NCBI RefSeq assembly: GCF_004827385.1 | Contig: NZ_SRXN01000027.1 | Span: 33,236 to 97,235, forward strand | DNA length: 64,000 bases | Reading direction: 5' to 3' | From: Ensifer sp. MPMI2T | GTDB taxonomy: Bacteria; Pseudomonadota; Alphaproteobacteria; Rhizobiales; Rhizobiaceae | In this document: positions 1 to 8,506 of the stretch, piece by piece | Position numbering within the stretch: the stretch's first letter is position 1 | Layout: each line of letters starts with the position of its first letter | Notes under the pieces: generated by a model | The model's input: only the letters and a program-made list of their open reading frames with translations | The model's database searches: none | Told to the model about the DNA's origin: nothing | Translations under genes and position numbers: made by a program

Positions 1-1516
1 CCGAACGGGCAAGCTGCCCGTAGGCCTGCGCAGCGCAGCCAAACAGGAACATCTCGTGAAAGAAAGAGATGCGGCCGGCGCGGCGTTCAAGCAGGCCGGA
101 TGAGAGCATTGTCTCGCACTGCTCATCGCCGAGACCATTCGCGATCATAATATCGTCGAATGCCGTCTCGGTCATCGAATAAGAGAACTGCCCAAAGAGC
201 TGAAGGGCAAAGGATCTCAGACCGGCATAGCAGGTTCTCGCTTTCTCTCCCAAGCGTTTGCGGATGATCTGATCAACAAGAGTGCTTCTTGTCGCATCAA
301 GACCAAGCTCTCCTTGAAGTTCGGCCACCATTCTCGCCTCAAGGCCGCTTCGCACCCCTGTGAGAACCTTCTTCGCCTGAGCAGAGAGAGAGAATGCTGC
401 TGCGGACGTCGCGATTCTATTTTTCAGGTCATCATCCGGTTCACTCACCGTGATGAGTGCCAGTCCTTCGAGAATGGTCGGTCTTTTGCCCTGGCTGGTG
501 ACGACCAACTGTGCTCCGTATCTCCTGGCAAGGATTTTCAATCCGCGAAGCGTCTTTTCAAAGACGGTACCGGGCAGCTCGTTTATGCCGTCAAGAAAGA
601 TGCACACACGCGCAGACGTCTGCCGGATTGCTTTCAGCAGCGAGGCCAAAGGAATATCGGCAACGAGCGCAATTTCGGTTTTCAAAGCGTCGGCAAGCGA
701 TACCGAAATATCTTTCGCCTGCACGAACAAAACTACCATACCATTCCGCGAAAGATGTACCGCCGCCGCTTTCGCCATCAAAGTTTTTCCGCACCCCGAA
801 GGGCCTGTGATGAATGCTCCCGCACTTCCCCCAACCAGTGCGGACGCAATGGCCTCTCGTTGTTGATCGCTGGGCGCGATCCAGCCATCTGCCTGCGGCT
901 GATAGTCTCTGACGAGAGCTTCACGATACCGGCCCATCAATTCGGGAGGTGCTTTGTCGAATGCCTCGGTCAATGGCACTCGCCTGAGGTGCTGACGTTC
1001 GGCCCATTGCCTCCATTCCTCAAGAGACCAGGGATTGCCGTCCTCCCGAGAAATAGCCGTGAGAAAGTCCTCCAAACCGCCAACCTGCACCTTGAAGTTT
1101 CCAGGCGTGAGGTTGGAGCCCTCTGGAATTTCGTCGCTGAAAACAACGTGCGCCTCTGGATGAAATCTTTGCGGCAAGCGCCCCATGGCATCGCGAAGGA
1201 TGTTCTTCCGCTGGAGAGCCTGCTTGTAGCCGTTGGTGACGGTTGCCCAGCCGCCATCGGCTGTCGCGTACTCCCATATCCCCTCGATATTGCCGCGCAC
1301 AGGAAAGGCACTTGATTTGACCTCAGTGACGACAACGCGGGCAGCTGTGATGACAACGAAGTCGAACTGCCGGCCTGAAAGCTCAAAATTGGCGAACACC
1401 AGAAGTGGCTGTTTGTTTTCGTTGGAGAATTTACTCAAAGCTCTGAGAAGCTTTCCTTCTGAGCCGTGCGCGATCGGGTCGCCAATAAAAACGTCTAAAT
1501 ATTCATTGTAACTCAT
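1..1516 (-). CDS. NERD-domain / NACHT-like NTPase protein, partial (runs off the left edge)
   Basis: Reading the minus strand from the ATG at 1516 gives an uninterrupted frame of about 505 codons that is still open at base 1. Residues 40-70 look like a NERD-type nuclease core (D52 in RQFDFVVIT, then TEVKSS with E65 and K67). Residues 238-245 are a Walker A motif (GPSGCGKT) and 305-313 a Walker B motif of the NACHT/STAND style (CIFLDGINE), followed by a helical region. Such nuclease-plus-STAND NTPase fusions are known as antiphage or toxin proteins; here that role is inferred from architecture and from the defence genes to its right, which are divergently oriented. The C-terminal sensor part lies outside the window. 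The start has only a weak ribosome site, but the frame begins cleanly there. Confidence 0.8.
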   Translation of the reverse strand, partial: MSYNEYLDVFIGDPIAHGSEGKLLRALSKFSNENKQPLLVFANFELSGRQFDFVVITAARVVVTEVKSSAFPVRGNIEGIWEYATADGGWATVTNGYKQALQRKNILRDAMGRLPQRFHPEAHVVFSDEIPEGSNLTPGNFKVQVGGLEDFLTAISREDGNPWSLEEWRQWAERQHLRRVPLTEAFDKAPPELMGRYREALVRDYQPQADGWIAPSDQQREAIASALVGGSAGAFITGPSGCGKTLMAKAAAVHLSRNGMVVLFVQAKDISVSLADALKTEIALVADIPLASLLKAIRQTSARVCIFLDGINELPGTVFEKTLRGLKILARRYGAQLVVTSQGKRPTILEGLALITVSEPDDDLKNRIATSAAAFSLSAQAKKVLTGVRSGLEARMVAELQGELGLDATRSTLVDQIIRKRLGEKARTCYAGLRSFALQLFGQFSYSMTETAFDDIMIANGLGDEQCETMLSSGLLERRAGRISFFHEMFLFGCAAQAYGQLARS

Positions 1517-2020
1517 GCGACTTACTGTAACTAAGTTTTAGCTCACCCGCACCAACGCCAATCCGGACGGGCTTGCCGCGCGAATTGTGGAAAGCTCCTG
1601 CCCTGTCGCCACGGACGGAGCTGAGTCGTGGCTTTGCATTACCACCATTAAATTCAGCCGCAGAAGAATTTATCCGCCGAACATTGGGCGGACGTATTTG
1701 GCGCATTCACCGATCGCAGGCGGGCCTTTGGGGCGTCGGTTCGAATCGTCCAACCGTGCCTGGATGCCGAATGAGGGCTCGCCGCTTTTTTCGCCATCAA
1801 GCCCTTTGTAAGCTATGGCCTTCGGGAGTATCGGGAAGATTTGCGATGGATCTGTCCAATGACTTTGGGCCTCCATTTCGGCCGCGAGTCAAGTTCTGAG
1901 ATGTCCCAAACGCAATAGTCCAGCTCAAACCGCCTAATGTTGGACGACGGGCGTGGAGGCCCACGTTGCTCGCTGTCTGTCCTGATCTGTGATCGGCCGC
2001 GAACAGGCTTCTTGCGGGAT
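1517..2020. other. Intergenic stretch, no supported gene
   Basis: This 500-base stretch separates the divergent NERD-NTPase and nucleotidyltransferase genes. I see no reading frame with family resemblance on either strand. A GGTTCGAATC string near 1739 resembles a tRNA T-loop but its stem does not pair. Promoters for both flanking units presumably lie here. Confidence 0.5.
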
Positions 2021-2047
2021 GGAGTGTAAAATGTGACGTTACACTCC
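2021..2047. promoter_or_regulatory. Inverted repeat upstream of the nucleotidyltransferase cassette, probable operator
   Basis: GGAGTGTAA (2021-2029) and TTACACTCC (2039-2047) form a perfect 9-bp inverted repeat with a 9-base spacer, and the symmetry extends outward with one gap (GAT...ATC). It lies 26 bases before the ATG at 2073. The position and symmetry fit the binding site of a dimeric repressor controlling the defence cassette. No T-run follows, so a terminator is less likely. Which protein would bind it is unknown. Confidence 0.6.
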
Positions 2048-2072
2048 CATCTTAAAGGAATGACCCACACGC

Positions 2073-2828
2073 ATGAGCGACGCTTACCTGCAGGGGATCT
2101 TAGCCCGTGAGGCCGTTAATACCGGCCCCTCCTCGCCGGTGAGGAGTGTACAAGGGATTCTGGCGCCACTGCTTGGCGAGTGGGCCAACGGCAATCTGAT
2201 TTCGATTAGCCCGAGCGGATCATTTTCCAAGGGAACTGCCAATCACAGCGGCACGGATATCGACCTGTTTATCTCGCTGTCCGAGAACACGCCTAATACG
2301 CTCCAGGAGATATACGACAAGCTCTTCGCCAAGCTCACAGGGGCGGGATACGCGCCGAAACGACAGAACGTCTCCATCAACATCAGGGTCGGCGGCTACG
2401 ACGTGGACCTGGTCCCTGCCAAGCGGCAGAACGCCTTGTCGAACGATCACAGCCTTTATCGCCGCAAGGCCAGCACGTGGACCAAAACCAACGTCCAGAC
2501 GCATATCACAACCGTCTGGGCGGGCGGCCGGCAGCAGGAGTCGCGCCTCATCAAGCTGTGGCGGGACCAGAAAGGGCTGGATTTTCCGTCCTTCTACATT
2601 GAACTGGCCGTTATCGCAGCGCTGAGCAATACGAATTACCCGACGTTGAGCGATCGGATCGTTGCGTGCCTCACCTATCTGCGCGACACATTTCCGAATG
2701 CACGGTTTGTCGATCCGGCCAATACCAACAACGTAATTTCGGACGATCTGACGGCTGCGGAAAAACAGAGGATCAGCGCTGCCGCGGGTCAGGCGCTTAA
2801 CGGTAGCTGGGAGCAGTTTGTCAGATGA
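2073..2828 (+). CDS. Nucleotidyltransferase, CD-NTase-like
   Basis: The 251-residue protein has the polymerase-beta nucleotidyltransferase signature: GS at 49-50 in PSGSFSKG, the metal-binding pair D62/D64 in GTDIDLFISL, and a third acidic residue D112 in GYDVDLVPAK. The order and spacing match the catalytic core of CBASS-type CD-NTases, which make cyclic oligonucleotide signals, although at 251 residues it is shorter than most of them. It is the first gene of a three-gene run: the next start (2825) overlaps its stop by four bases (ATGA), implying translational coupling. A signalling or RNA/protein-modifying (MNT-like) role is inferred; the nucleotide product cannot be told from sequence. Start chosen at the ATG following AAAGGA at 2054-2059. 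Confidence 0.85.
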   Translation: MSDAYLQGILAREAVNTGPSSPVRSVQGILAPLLGEWANGNLISISPSGSFSKGTANHSGTDIDLFISLSENTPNTLQEIYDKLFAKLTGAGYAPKRQNVSINIRVGGYDVDLVPAKRQNALSNDHSLYRRKASTWTKTNVQTHITTVWAGGRQQESRLIKLWRDQKGLDFPSFYIELAVIAALSNTNYPTLSDRIVACLTYLRDTFPNARFVDPANTNNVISDDLTAAEKQRISAAAGQALNGSWEQFVR

Positions 2829-3550
2829 GTGGGTGGTCGCTGCAGGAATTACTGGCTGGGCTGCATGACAAGGTGCAGGAGGACCTGAACCGGGCGCGCA
2901 AGTCGTTCGCCCATTCGGGCACGAAAGGCGACGCCAGCGAAGCCGTTTGGGTCGATTTGCTGAACACCTATCTGCCGAAGCGGTATCAGGTGGACACTGC
3001 CCATATAGTGGATAATCATGGCACGTTCAGTCAGCAGATCGACGTCGTCATTTACGACCGGCAATACACGCCGCTGATTTTCGAAATGCACGGCATCAAA
3101 ATCATTCCGGCCGAAAGCGTCTATGCCGTATTCGAGGCTAAGCAGACGCTGAACGCGACTTATGTGGGCTATGCCCGCGACAAGGCGGCGAGCGTCCGCA
3201 AGCTCAACCGCACCAGCCTGGCGGTGACGTGGCTCGGCGGGAAGTCGGAGCCCAAAAAGCCGCACTGGATTCTCGGCGGCATCCTAACGTTCGAAAGCGA
3301 GTGGAGCCCGCCGATGGGCAAGACCATGACCGACCTGCTCGACAGCGCGCCGGATGAAAGTCTGCTCGACCTTGGGTGCGTGGCGGCGCACGGCTGGTTC
3401 GGCCGCAACGGCGATGGCGTTACGGCGGTGTCGCTCGACGGGAAGTCCGTCACCGGCTTTCTATTGGAACTGATTGCCCGGCTGCAGGAGATCGGAACCG
3501 TGCCGATGATCGACGTGCGGGCTTATGCACGCTGGCTGGCGGAAGACTAG
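2825..3550 (+). CDS. DUF6602-like protein with PD-(D/E)XK nuclease-type core
   Basis: The 241-residue protein contains, in order, a helical N-terminus, a KGDASE segment, SQQIDVVIYD with D73, and AESVYAVFEAK with E104 and K106. The D-(about 30)-E-x-K arrangement and the phrase AESVYAV(F/I)E(A/V)K are typical of DUF6602 proteins, which have a PD-(D/E)XK-like fold. It starts inside the stop of the nucleotidyltransferase gene and is followed 9 bases later by the HEPN/Abi_C gene, so the three are almost certainly co-transcribed. It could be the nucleic-acid-cutting effector of the cassette, by analogy with nuclease effectors in CBASS; this is inference. No membrane segments or signal peptide are visible. 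Confidence 0.8.
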   Translation: MSGWSLQELLAGLHDKVQEDLNRARKSFAHSGTKGDASEAVWVDLLNTYLPKRYQVDTAHIVDNHGTFSQQIDVVIYDRQYTPLIFEMHGIKIIPAESVYAVFEAKQTLNATYVGYARDKAASVRKLNRTSLAVTWLGGKSEPKKPHWILGGILTFESEWSPPMGKTMTDLLDSAPDESLLDLGCVAAHGWFGRNGDGVTAVSLDGKSVTGFLLELIARLQEIGTVPMIDVRAYARWLAED

Positions 3551-3559
3551 GAGCGCCTG

Positions 3560-4402
3560 ATGCTTAAATTCGACACCGCATGGCGGTTTTCCAGCCCCGG
3601 ACCGGCGCCGGCGACCCTGTCGCGCGCATTCTACGATTTTATCGAGAAAATCGCCTCTCAGGGAAACACCTGGAGGATCGTTGAACGCTTTAAGGAAGCG
3701 TTCGGCGGTTCAGGGAGCAGCAGCAGCCTGAGCTGGGCGTGGTCCGATCTGGATAGCGCAATGCGCCGAGCGGAAGAGAACGCGCCGCTGTTCATCGAGG
3801 CGTTTTATACAGTCTGCATGGAGTGCGCCGATGACGGCCTAGGCGTGCCCGACGTGGCGATGATCAACCGTGTGCTTGCGGAACATGGCGCGGGCTATCG
3901 GGTCGAACCGCCCCATCTGGTCGCCACAAACCCGCAGGCCCCACCGATTCCCGTGCCGGACGCCGCACCGTCCCTCGACGCGCAGGCGCAGGCGCTAATT
4001 GAAGCATCGCTCGAGGAGTCGCACCGGCTCCTCGAGGAAGGGAAAAGCCGCCAGGCGGTTTCCGAAATCCTCTGGCTTCTGGAGTCGGTCGCGACCGTGT
4101 TCCGGGGCACCGGCATGAGCGATGGCACGGTTCAGGGGAAATATTTCAACAAGATCATTGGTGAAATGAGATCCGGCAATCGCGGAACGGCTCAGGAGCA
4201 GATCCTTGACTGGATGACGAAATTGCACGGCTATCTGTCCTCGCCAACCGGCGGCGGCGTACGTCACGGTATGGATCTCAAGGCCGGGGTCGCCATCCAG
4301 CAGAATGAGGCGCGGCTGTATTGCAATCTGATCCGGAGCTACATCACCTATCTCATCGAGGAACACGAGCGTCTTCAGAAGATGGGAACCACTGCAGCGT
4401 GA
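3560..4402 (+). CDS. Abi_C / HEPN-like abortive-infection protein
   Basis: The 280-residue protein ends in a segment matching the abortive-infection C-terminal (Abi_C) pattern: a helical domain from about 165, then GGGVRHGMDL with R235-H236, then a long helix. The RHG motif is the usual signature of this HEPN-related group. The middle (about 110-150) is proline- and alanine-rich and looks like a linker. The N-terminal 100 residues have no motif I recognise. As third gene of the cassette, 9 bases after the DUF6602 gene and with no promoter gap, it is probably an RNase effector or a regulator of one. The Abi_C assignment is from pattern memory, and the role in this trio is inferred. Confidence 0.75.
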   Translation: MLKFDTAWRFSSPGPAPATLSRAFYDFIEKIASQGNTWRIVERFKEAFGGSGSSSSLSWAWSDLDSAMRRAEENAPLFIEAFYTVCMECADDGLGVPDVAMINRVLAEHGAGYRVEPPHLVATNPQAPPIPVPDAAPSLDAQAQALIEASLEESHRLLEEGKSRQAVSEILWLLESVATVFRGTGMSDGTVQGKYFNKIIGEMRSGNRGTAQEQILDWMTKLHGYLSSPTGGGVRHGMDLKAGVAIQQNEARLYCNLIRSYITYLIEEHERLQKMGTTAA

Positions 4403-4746
4403 AGCAGCGCGAGTTGCATCGCTTCGGATTGGTCGAATTAGGATCGGAACAGGGCGCATTTTCCGGTCCGATTGGTGTCCGGGCATGTTACAACCGCTTT
4501 GCGGTACAAAAAATGATGCTTAAGTATGGAAATTAGCAATCCCACCCGTCGGGAACGGGGCTTCCCGGGGTAGGGGTGAAATCCGACCAGTAAAGCACCG
4601 TAAACCATATAGCTTTAAGTGGTGGACACAGCACAATTAACGCAGATAGAGGTACCCCCTGCGTTTTCCATACCCCCAACAGCCCGCCTCATTGAAAGCT
4701 GGTATGCGCCTGCGTATCTTCTTTGCAACCGAAGGAGATTTAAACC
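4403..4746. other. Intergenic stretch before the HTH gene
   Basis: About 340 bases without a supported gene. It contains a GC-rich stem-like stretch near 4552-4575 (CCCGTCGGGAACGGGG and following), possibly a terminator for the cassette, and two related strings (TACCCCC) at about 4653 and 4670. A strong ribosome site for the next gene (GAAGGAG, 4731-4737) lies at the right end. Confidence 0.4.
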
Positions 4747-5228
4747 ATGAGCGCAACGCCTACCGATGCAGAAGTCATCGACTTTCCCAAGCCCGCAGCC
4801 AAGAAGCCGTCATCCACGGAGCGCATCTGGGGCAAGGCCGTTTACGGTCACGGCTATGCGGGCATCCCCTCCATCTGATCCAGGCGCAGCGCCGCCTCGG
4901 CATCAATGCGATGCAGATGAACATCATCATCCAGCTCCTGGATTACTGGCACGAGCCAACGCGCAAGCCCTTTCCGGCCAAGAAGGAACTGGCGAAACGC
5001 ATGGATGTCACGGAGAAAACCATCCAGAACAATATGCGCGCCCTGGAGAAGGCCGGTTTTATCAAACGTGAAATGCGTAAGACGGCCGCCGGAGACTGGA
5101 ACAGCAATATCTACCACCTCGACGGCCTGGTGGCGAAGATTCAGGCGCTTGAGCCGGAATTCGCGGCTGAAAAGAAGCAGCGGAAGGAAGCCAAGGCGGC
5201 TTTGCAAATTCCGAAGCATGTCAAGTGA
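4747..5228 (+). pseudogene. Helix-turn-helix replication-type protein, frameshifted
   Basis: The start at 4747 has an excellent ribosome site (AAGGAG, 4732-4737) and encodes 43 residues ending GYAGIPSI before TGA at 4876. The next frame continues at once with LIQAQRRLGI and a winged-helix domain (ELAKRMDVTEKTIQNNMRAL...) to the stop at 5228. The two parts fit end to end if one C is restored near 4875 (ATC CTG instead of ATC TG), giving about 160 residues. The C-terminal HTH resembles those in plasmid or phage replication-control proteins. This may be a true pseudogene, a sequencing slip, or less likely a programmed shift; I see no classic slippery heptamer. A longer frame opening at 4692 has no ribosome site. 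Confidence 0.65.
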
Positions 5229-5317
5229 TTAGGGCAAAAAAATTACCCCGGCCGCATGCCTAAGGCAGAGACGGTACCGGGGTGTACGATTACCAATATA
5301 GAAGGGGTGGGGAAAAA

Positions 5318-6014
5318 ATGCAAGGGGATGTAGGGAAGCCAGTTTCCTATGACGCGCTGGAAATGGCGCTTTCCCTGGAGCGGTTTGGCCGTTACCTCGA
5401 CTGGGCGAACGGCGACCGGGAGCCGTGCTATCGAGCTATATACGCTCAATACGCTGATTTCGGAAAGCCTTTATACGCCGCTGCAGATGCTGGAAGTGGC
5501 GCTGCGCAATCGCATCCATGCCGTTATGTCGGAAGCGATCAATGAAAGCTGGTTTCACGAGCCGGGATTGCTGCTCGGTGAATGGCAGCCCGAACAGCTC
5601 GCCAAGGCGATTCAAGACATTGTGGAAGACAAGAAAGAGCCGACGCCCGGCCGGATCGTCGCCGCCCTGACGTTCAGCTTCTGGACCGCCATGTTCGGCA
5701 AGGACTATGAAACGCTGTGGCAGACGACGTTGCACAAGATCGGCCGCAAGGCGGATGGGAAGGGATTGCGAAGGAAGGATTTCTCGGGCCCGCTGGCGCA
5801 GATCCGCAGCCTGCGCAATCGCATCGCCCATCACGAGCCGGTCATCATGTGGAACCTGCCGAAGCGTTACGAGAGCATGGTGGAAATGACCGGCTGGCTG
5901 TCCCCGGCCGCCGCGGCTTGGTGCCACGCGCACTGCCGGTTCCTAAAGGTCTATCCCACGGAACCGATCGTGCTGCATCAGCCGCCCAAGGAAGGGAAAG
6001 CCGGGGAATCCTGA
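5318..6014 (+). pseudogene. Abi_2-like abortive-infection (HEPN) protein, frameshifted
   Basis: The first frame starts at ATG 5318 after GAAGGGG and reads through YDALEMALSLERFGRYLDWA and GDRE to about 5431. The next frame then continues with RAIELYTLNTLISESLYTPL to the stop at 6014. They join if one C is removed from GAGCCGTG at about 5431. The joined protein, about 230 residues, has the Abi_2 layout and ends with LRNRIAHHEPV, a HEPN RNase motif (R-x4-H). It stands between the HTH fragment and the HNH gene in the same orientation. A role as RNase in abortive infection follows from the family; whether this copy is functional depends on whether the extra base is real. Confidence 0.7.
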
Positions 6015-6018
6015 TTGG

Positions 6019-7209
6019 ATGAGCAACCGCGACGAATTTTCTCCTGCAGTCAAAAAAGCCGTGGCGATGCGCGCCGGGTGGCAGTGTTCCGTTGAAGGGT
6101 GCCCGCAAAAGACTGCCGGGCCGAGCGAGGAAGCGCCCGGCGCCTTCGCCATTGTCGGCGACGCCGCCCATATCTGCGCGGCTGCGCCGGGCCCGGGAGC
6201 ACGCCGCTACGACGAAACGATGAGCCCGGAAGAACGGTCGGGCATTGGCAACGCCATCTGGCTTTGCCCCACCCACGCACGGCTGATCGACCGCGACGAA
6301 GCCACCCATACTGCCGACGCGCTACGAGCGATGAAAGCAGGGCGTGAAAAGGCCTGCGCTGAGGAAATTAGGGCCGGCGCAGGGACATTACCAGGGAGCG
6401 GCCTGCTCGCGATCGGCCCCGATATCGTCTGCGCCGGGGAGATTGCGCAGGTCATGGCCGGAAGCTGGACTCTGAACCTCAAGCATTTTGTGGCGGGCGA
6501 CCGGCATGCAATGGTCGGCTTTAGTGGCGGGTTTGCCAGCCGTGCGGCTGAAGACCGGTATATACTTTCAAACGAGCTGGGCGATGGCCGGGTCCAGTCA
6601 GAAGCGCCAGCCCTCGTGATGCAGGGCGGGAACTGCATGGTGACGTGCCCGGTCGCCCCGAACGTTCCGCGCATCGACGCGCAGAAGCTTGGGAGCGACT
6701 TCGCGTTGCACCCCGAAACCAACGACCTCTATGTTGAGAACAGCAGCATCGCCCGGGTTTCCGGCGCCGATTACTTGCCGCAAAAAATACGGGCGCTACT
6801 ATCGATGCAGCGCGGGGAAAACGTCTTTGCAGCGACGGCGGGCGTGCGCTTCTATGAATATTTCGAGGCGTTCAAAGGCACGTTCTGGCTACCGCAAATG
6901 CTGATGCTCGATGTGATCCGTCAGGCGGCAATACCGGTCGGCGACGGCATCGTAATCGCGCCATGGACGACCCCGCTGCGGTGCGTCACCCGCGTCCGCG
7001 GCGTCGAGCTGTTGTTGGGATCGCCCGAAAACAACCGGTTGCCCTTGCGCGTTGACCTCGACGTGCAGGGCGTTGGCCGGTGGCAGAGCGACTTGGAAAT
7101 TTATATGCCGACCAGGGATCAAATGGAGGAAGGCGCGCGTCGTCTTGAAGAAATAAGACCTACAATCGCAGAGTTTGGGCACTATTCCACTTCATCAGAA
7201 ACGCGCTAA
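6019..7209 (+). CDS. HNH endonuclease domain protein
   Basis: The 396-residue protein has an N-terminal HNH module: C23 and C28 (WQCSVEGCP), GDAAHICAA with H51, then GNAIWLCPTHARLID with N78, C83 and H86. This Cys-flanked form is common in stand-alone HNH nucleases next to restriction and defence genes. Residues 120-396 form a longer region without a recognised motif that may sense or bind a ligand. It starts 4 bases after the stop of the Abi_2-like gene, so it probably shares its transcript. DNA cleavage is inferred from the motif. Confidence 0.75.
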   Translation: MSNRDEFSPAVKKAVAMRAGWQCSVEGCPQKTAGPSEEAPGAFAIVGDAAHICAAAPGPGARRYDETMSPEERSGIGNAIWLCPTHARLIDRDEATHTADALRAMKAGREKACAEEIRAGAGTLPGSGLLAIGPDIVCAGEIAQVMAGSWTLNLKHFVAGDRHAMVGFSGGFASRAAEDRYILSNELGDGRVQSEAPALVMQGGNCMVTCPVAPNVPRIDAQKLGSDFALHPETNDLYVENSSIARVSGADYLPQKIRALLSMQRGENVFAATAGVRFYEYFEAFKGTFWLPQMLMLDVIRQAAIPVGDGIVIAPWTTPLRCVTRVRGVELLLGSPENNRLPLRVDLDVQGVGRWQSDLEIYMPTRDQMEEGARRLEEIRPTIAEFGHYSTSSETR

Positions 7210-7276
7210 TCCCGATGTCACAAATCGATCGCCTGAACCCCTATCTGCAGGGCCTGTCACGATCCGCGCGCCGAAA

Positions 7277-8506
7277 ATGGCGCTCTTGGCCCGGGATTTT
7301 GAACCGCCTTTGGCGGAGGGGGAAGGCGAGTTGGAGATCGTGTCGGAGTGGGAGTTCCGCTATCGGATGACAGGTCTGCCTGCCGATCTGAAGTATAGCC
7401 TGCACGCGCTCAATCGCGAGCGGACTGAGCCGTACGAACCACTCAACAGGTTCCGACTCGTGATGACTGGCGCGGACGGAATAGAATGGATGGGCGGCTG
7501 GACGACCCCTTATATAGACGCGGATGGCGATCAATGAGTGCTCAAAGGCACGGTTCAAAGTCTGAGCGCTGTCGTTCAGGGGCCTGCGACGGGGGAAGGC
7601 GGCGCCGAAGCCCGCTTTCTCATTCCCCGCGATCATAGTGCCTCGATCATTTTCCGTCGCCTTGTGCGAAGCGACGACGGGAAGGGTGGATTACAGGCGA
7701 CTCGCACAATCGAAGCTCTCGGCGTGCCGGTCAGGTTCGCGTTCGACAGCGAAACCAACGTGCTTTCGATTTCGGCTGGTAGCAGCACGGATCTGCCCGC
7801 GCACAACGCGGAGAACTGGTTCGGGGAACCGCTCCGGATTCTTTTCGGACAGTTGGTGTTTCCGCGTCTAGTCGAGCGTCGGTTTCCGGACGGGCGGTCG
7901 ATGCTCTGGGTGCGACACTCGCCCGCCTGGACTGCGGTTTCCACATGGACCGCGTTGTGGAACGGTGACGACCGTTTTACGAACGACGGCGATTTCTTTG
8001 CTCTTTACGCCGGCCTCCTGACGCTGATCGCGCGTGACGCAGGATGGGAAAGCCATACGATCACCACCTTCTACGAGGAAGTCATCCAATCCGCGCAGGG
8101 GTCCAGATGGGTGATGGCATTGACGCTGGCCCGCAGCATCGAGGGCTTGGCGCGTCGTCTAGTTCCTGAAGGGAAGCTCAGAACCGACGCCGATCAGGCG
8201 GCTATCGATTCCCTAGTCGCTCATATCGAAGAGTGGCAAGGCGCATCGAGGCTACGAGATGCGGCCCTAGACGCGGTGAGAAGAGCGGATGCGGTTTCCG
8301 TGCAGCGAGCGCTTTATACACTGGCGGACCGGGGGGCGGGAACCCGCGCCCAAGTCAAGTCCTGGATAAAAATCCGCAACAGCGTGATGCACGGCAGGCT
8401 CGTTTCACCTTATTCCAGCAAAGAAGATGACCAGATTATCCTCGATTTAGCCGATCTGCTTCGGGGACTCACCCGTGAGGCAGCACGGTGCGCGTTGGCA
8501 CGCTAG
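7277..8506 (+). pseudogene. ApeA-like HEPN protein interrupted by an in-frame TGA
   Basis: Two frames in the same phase are separated only by TGA at 7535-7537: an upstream part (from ATG 7277, MALLARDFEPPL..., about 86 residues) and a 322-residue part beginning directly after it. The text reads smoothly across the stop (...DADGDQ / VLKGTVQSL...), as expected if CGA had become TGA. The joined protein, about 410 residues, has a beta-rich N-terminal region and a C-terminal HEPN motif WIKIRNSVMHG (R-x4-H), the layout of ApeA-type anti-phage proteins. The true start is uncertain: an ATG at 7215 in another frame encodes NPYLQG just before, so a second lesion is possible. Restart at the GTG after the stop could still yield the HEPN part. 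Confidence 0.6.

Noticed and set aside
314..1315. 333-codon plus-strand open frame near the left edge
   Set aside because: The minus strand here encodes the NERD-NTPase protein with clear motifs; the plus-strand product is low-complexity.
1730..1765. tRNA-like T-loop string GGTTCGAATC
   Set aside because: The bases on either side do not form the 5-bp T stem, and no D or anticodon arm lies at the right distance.
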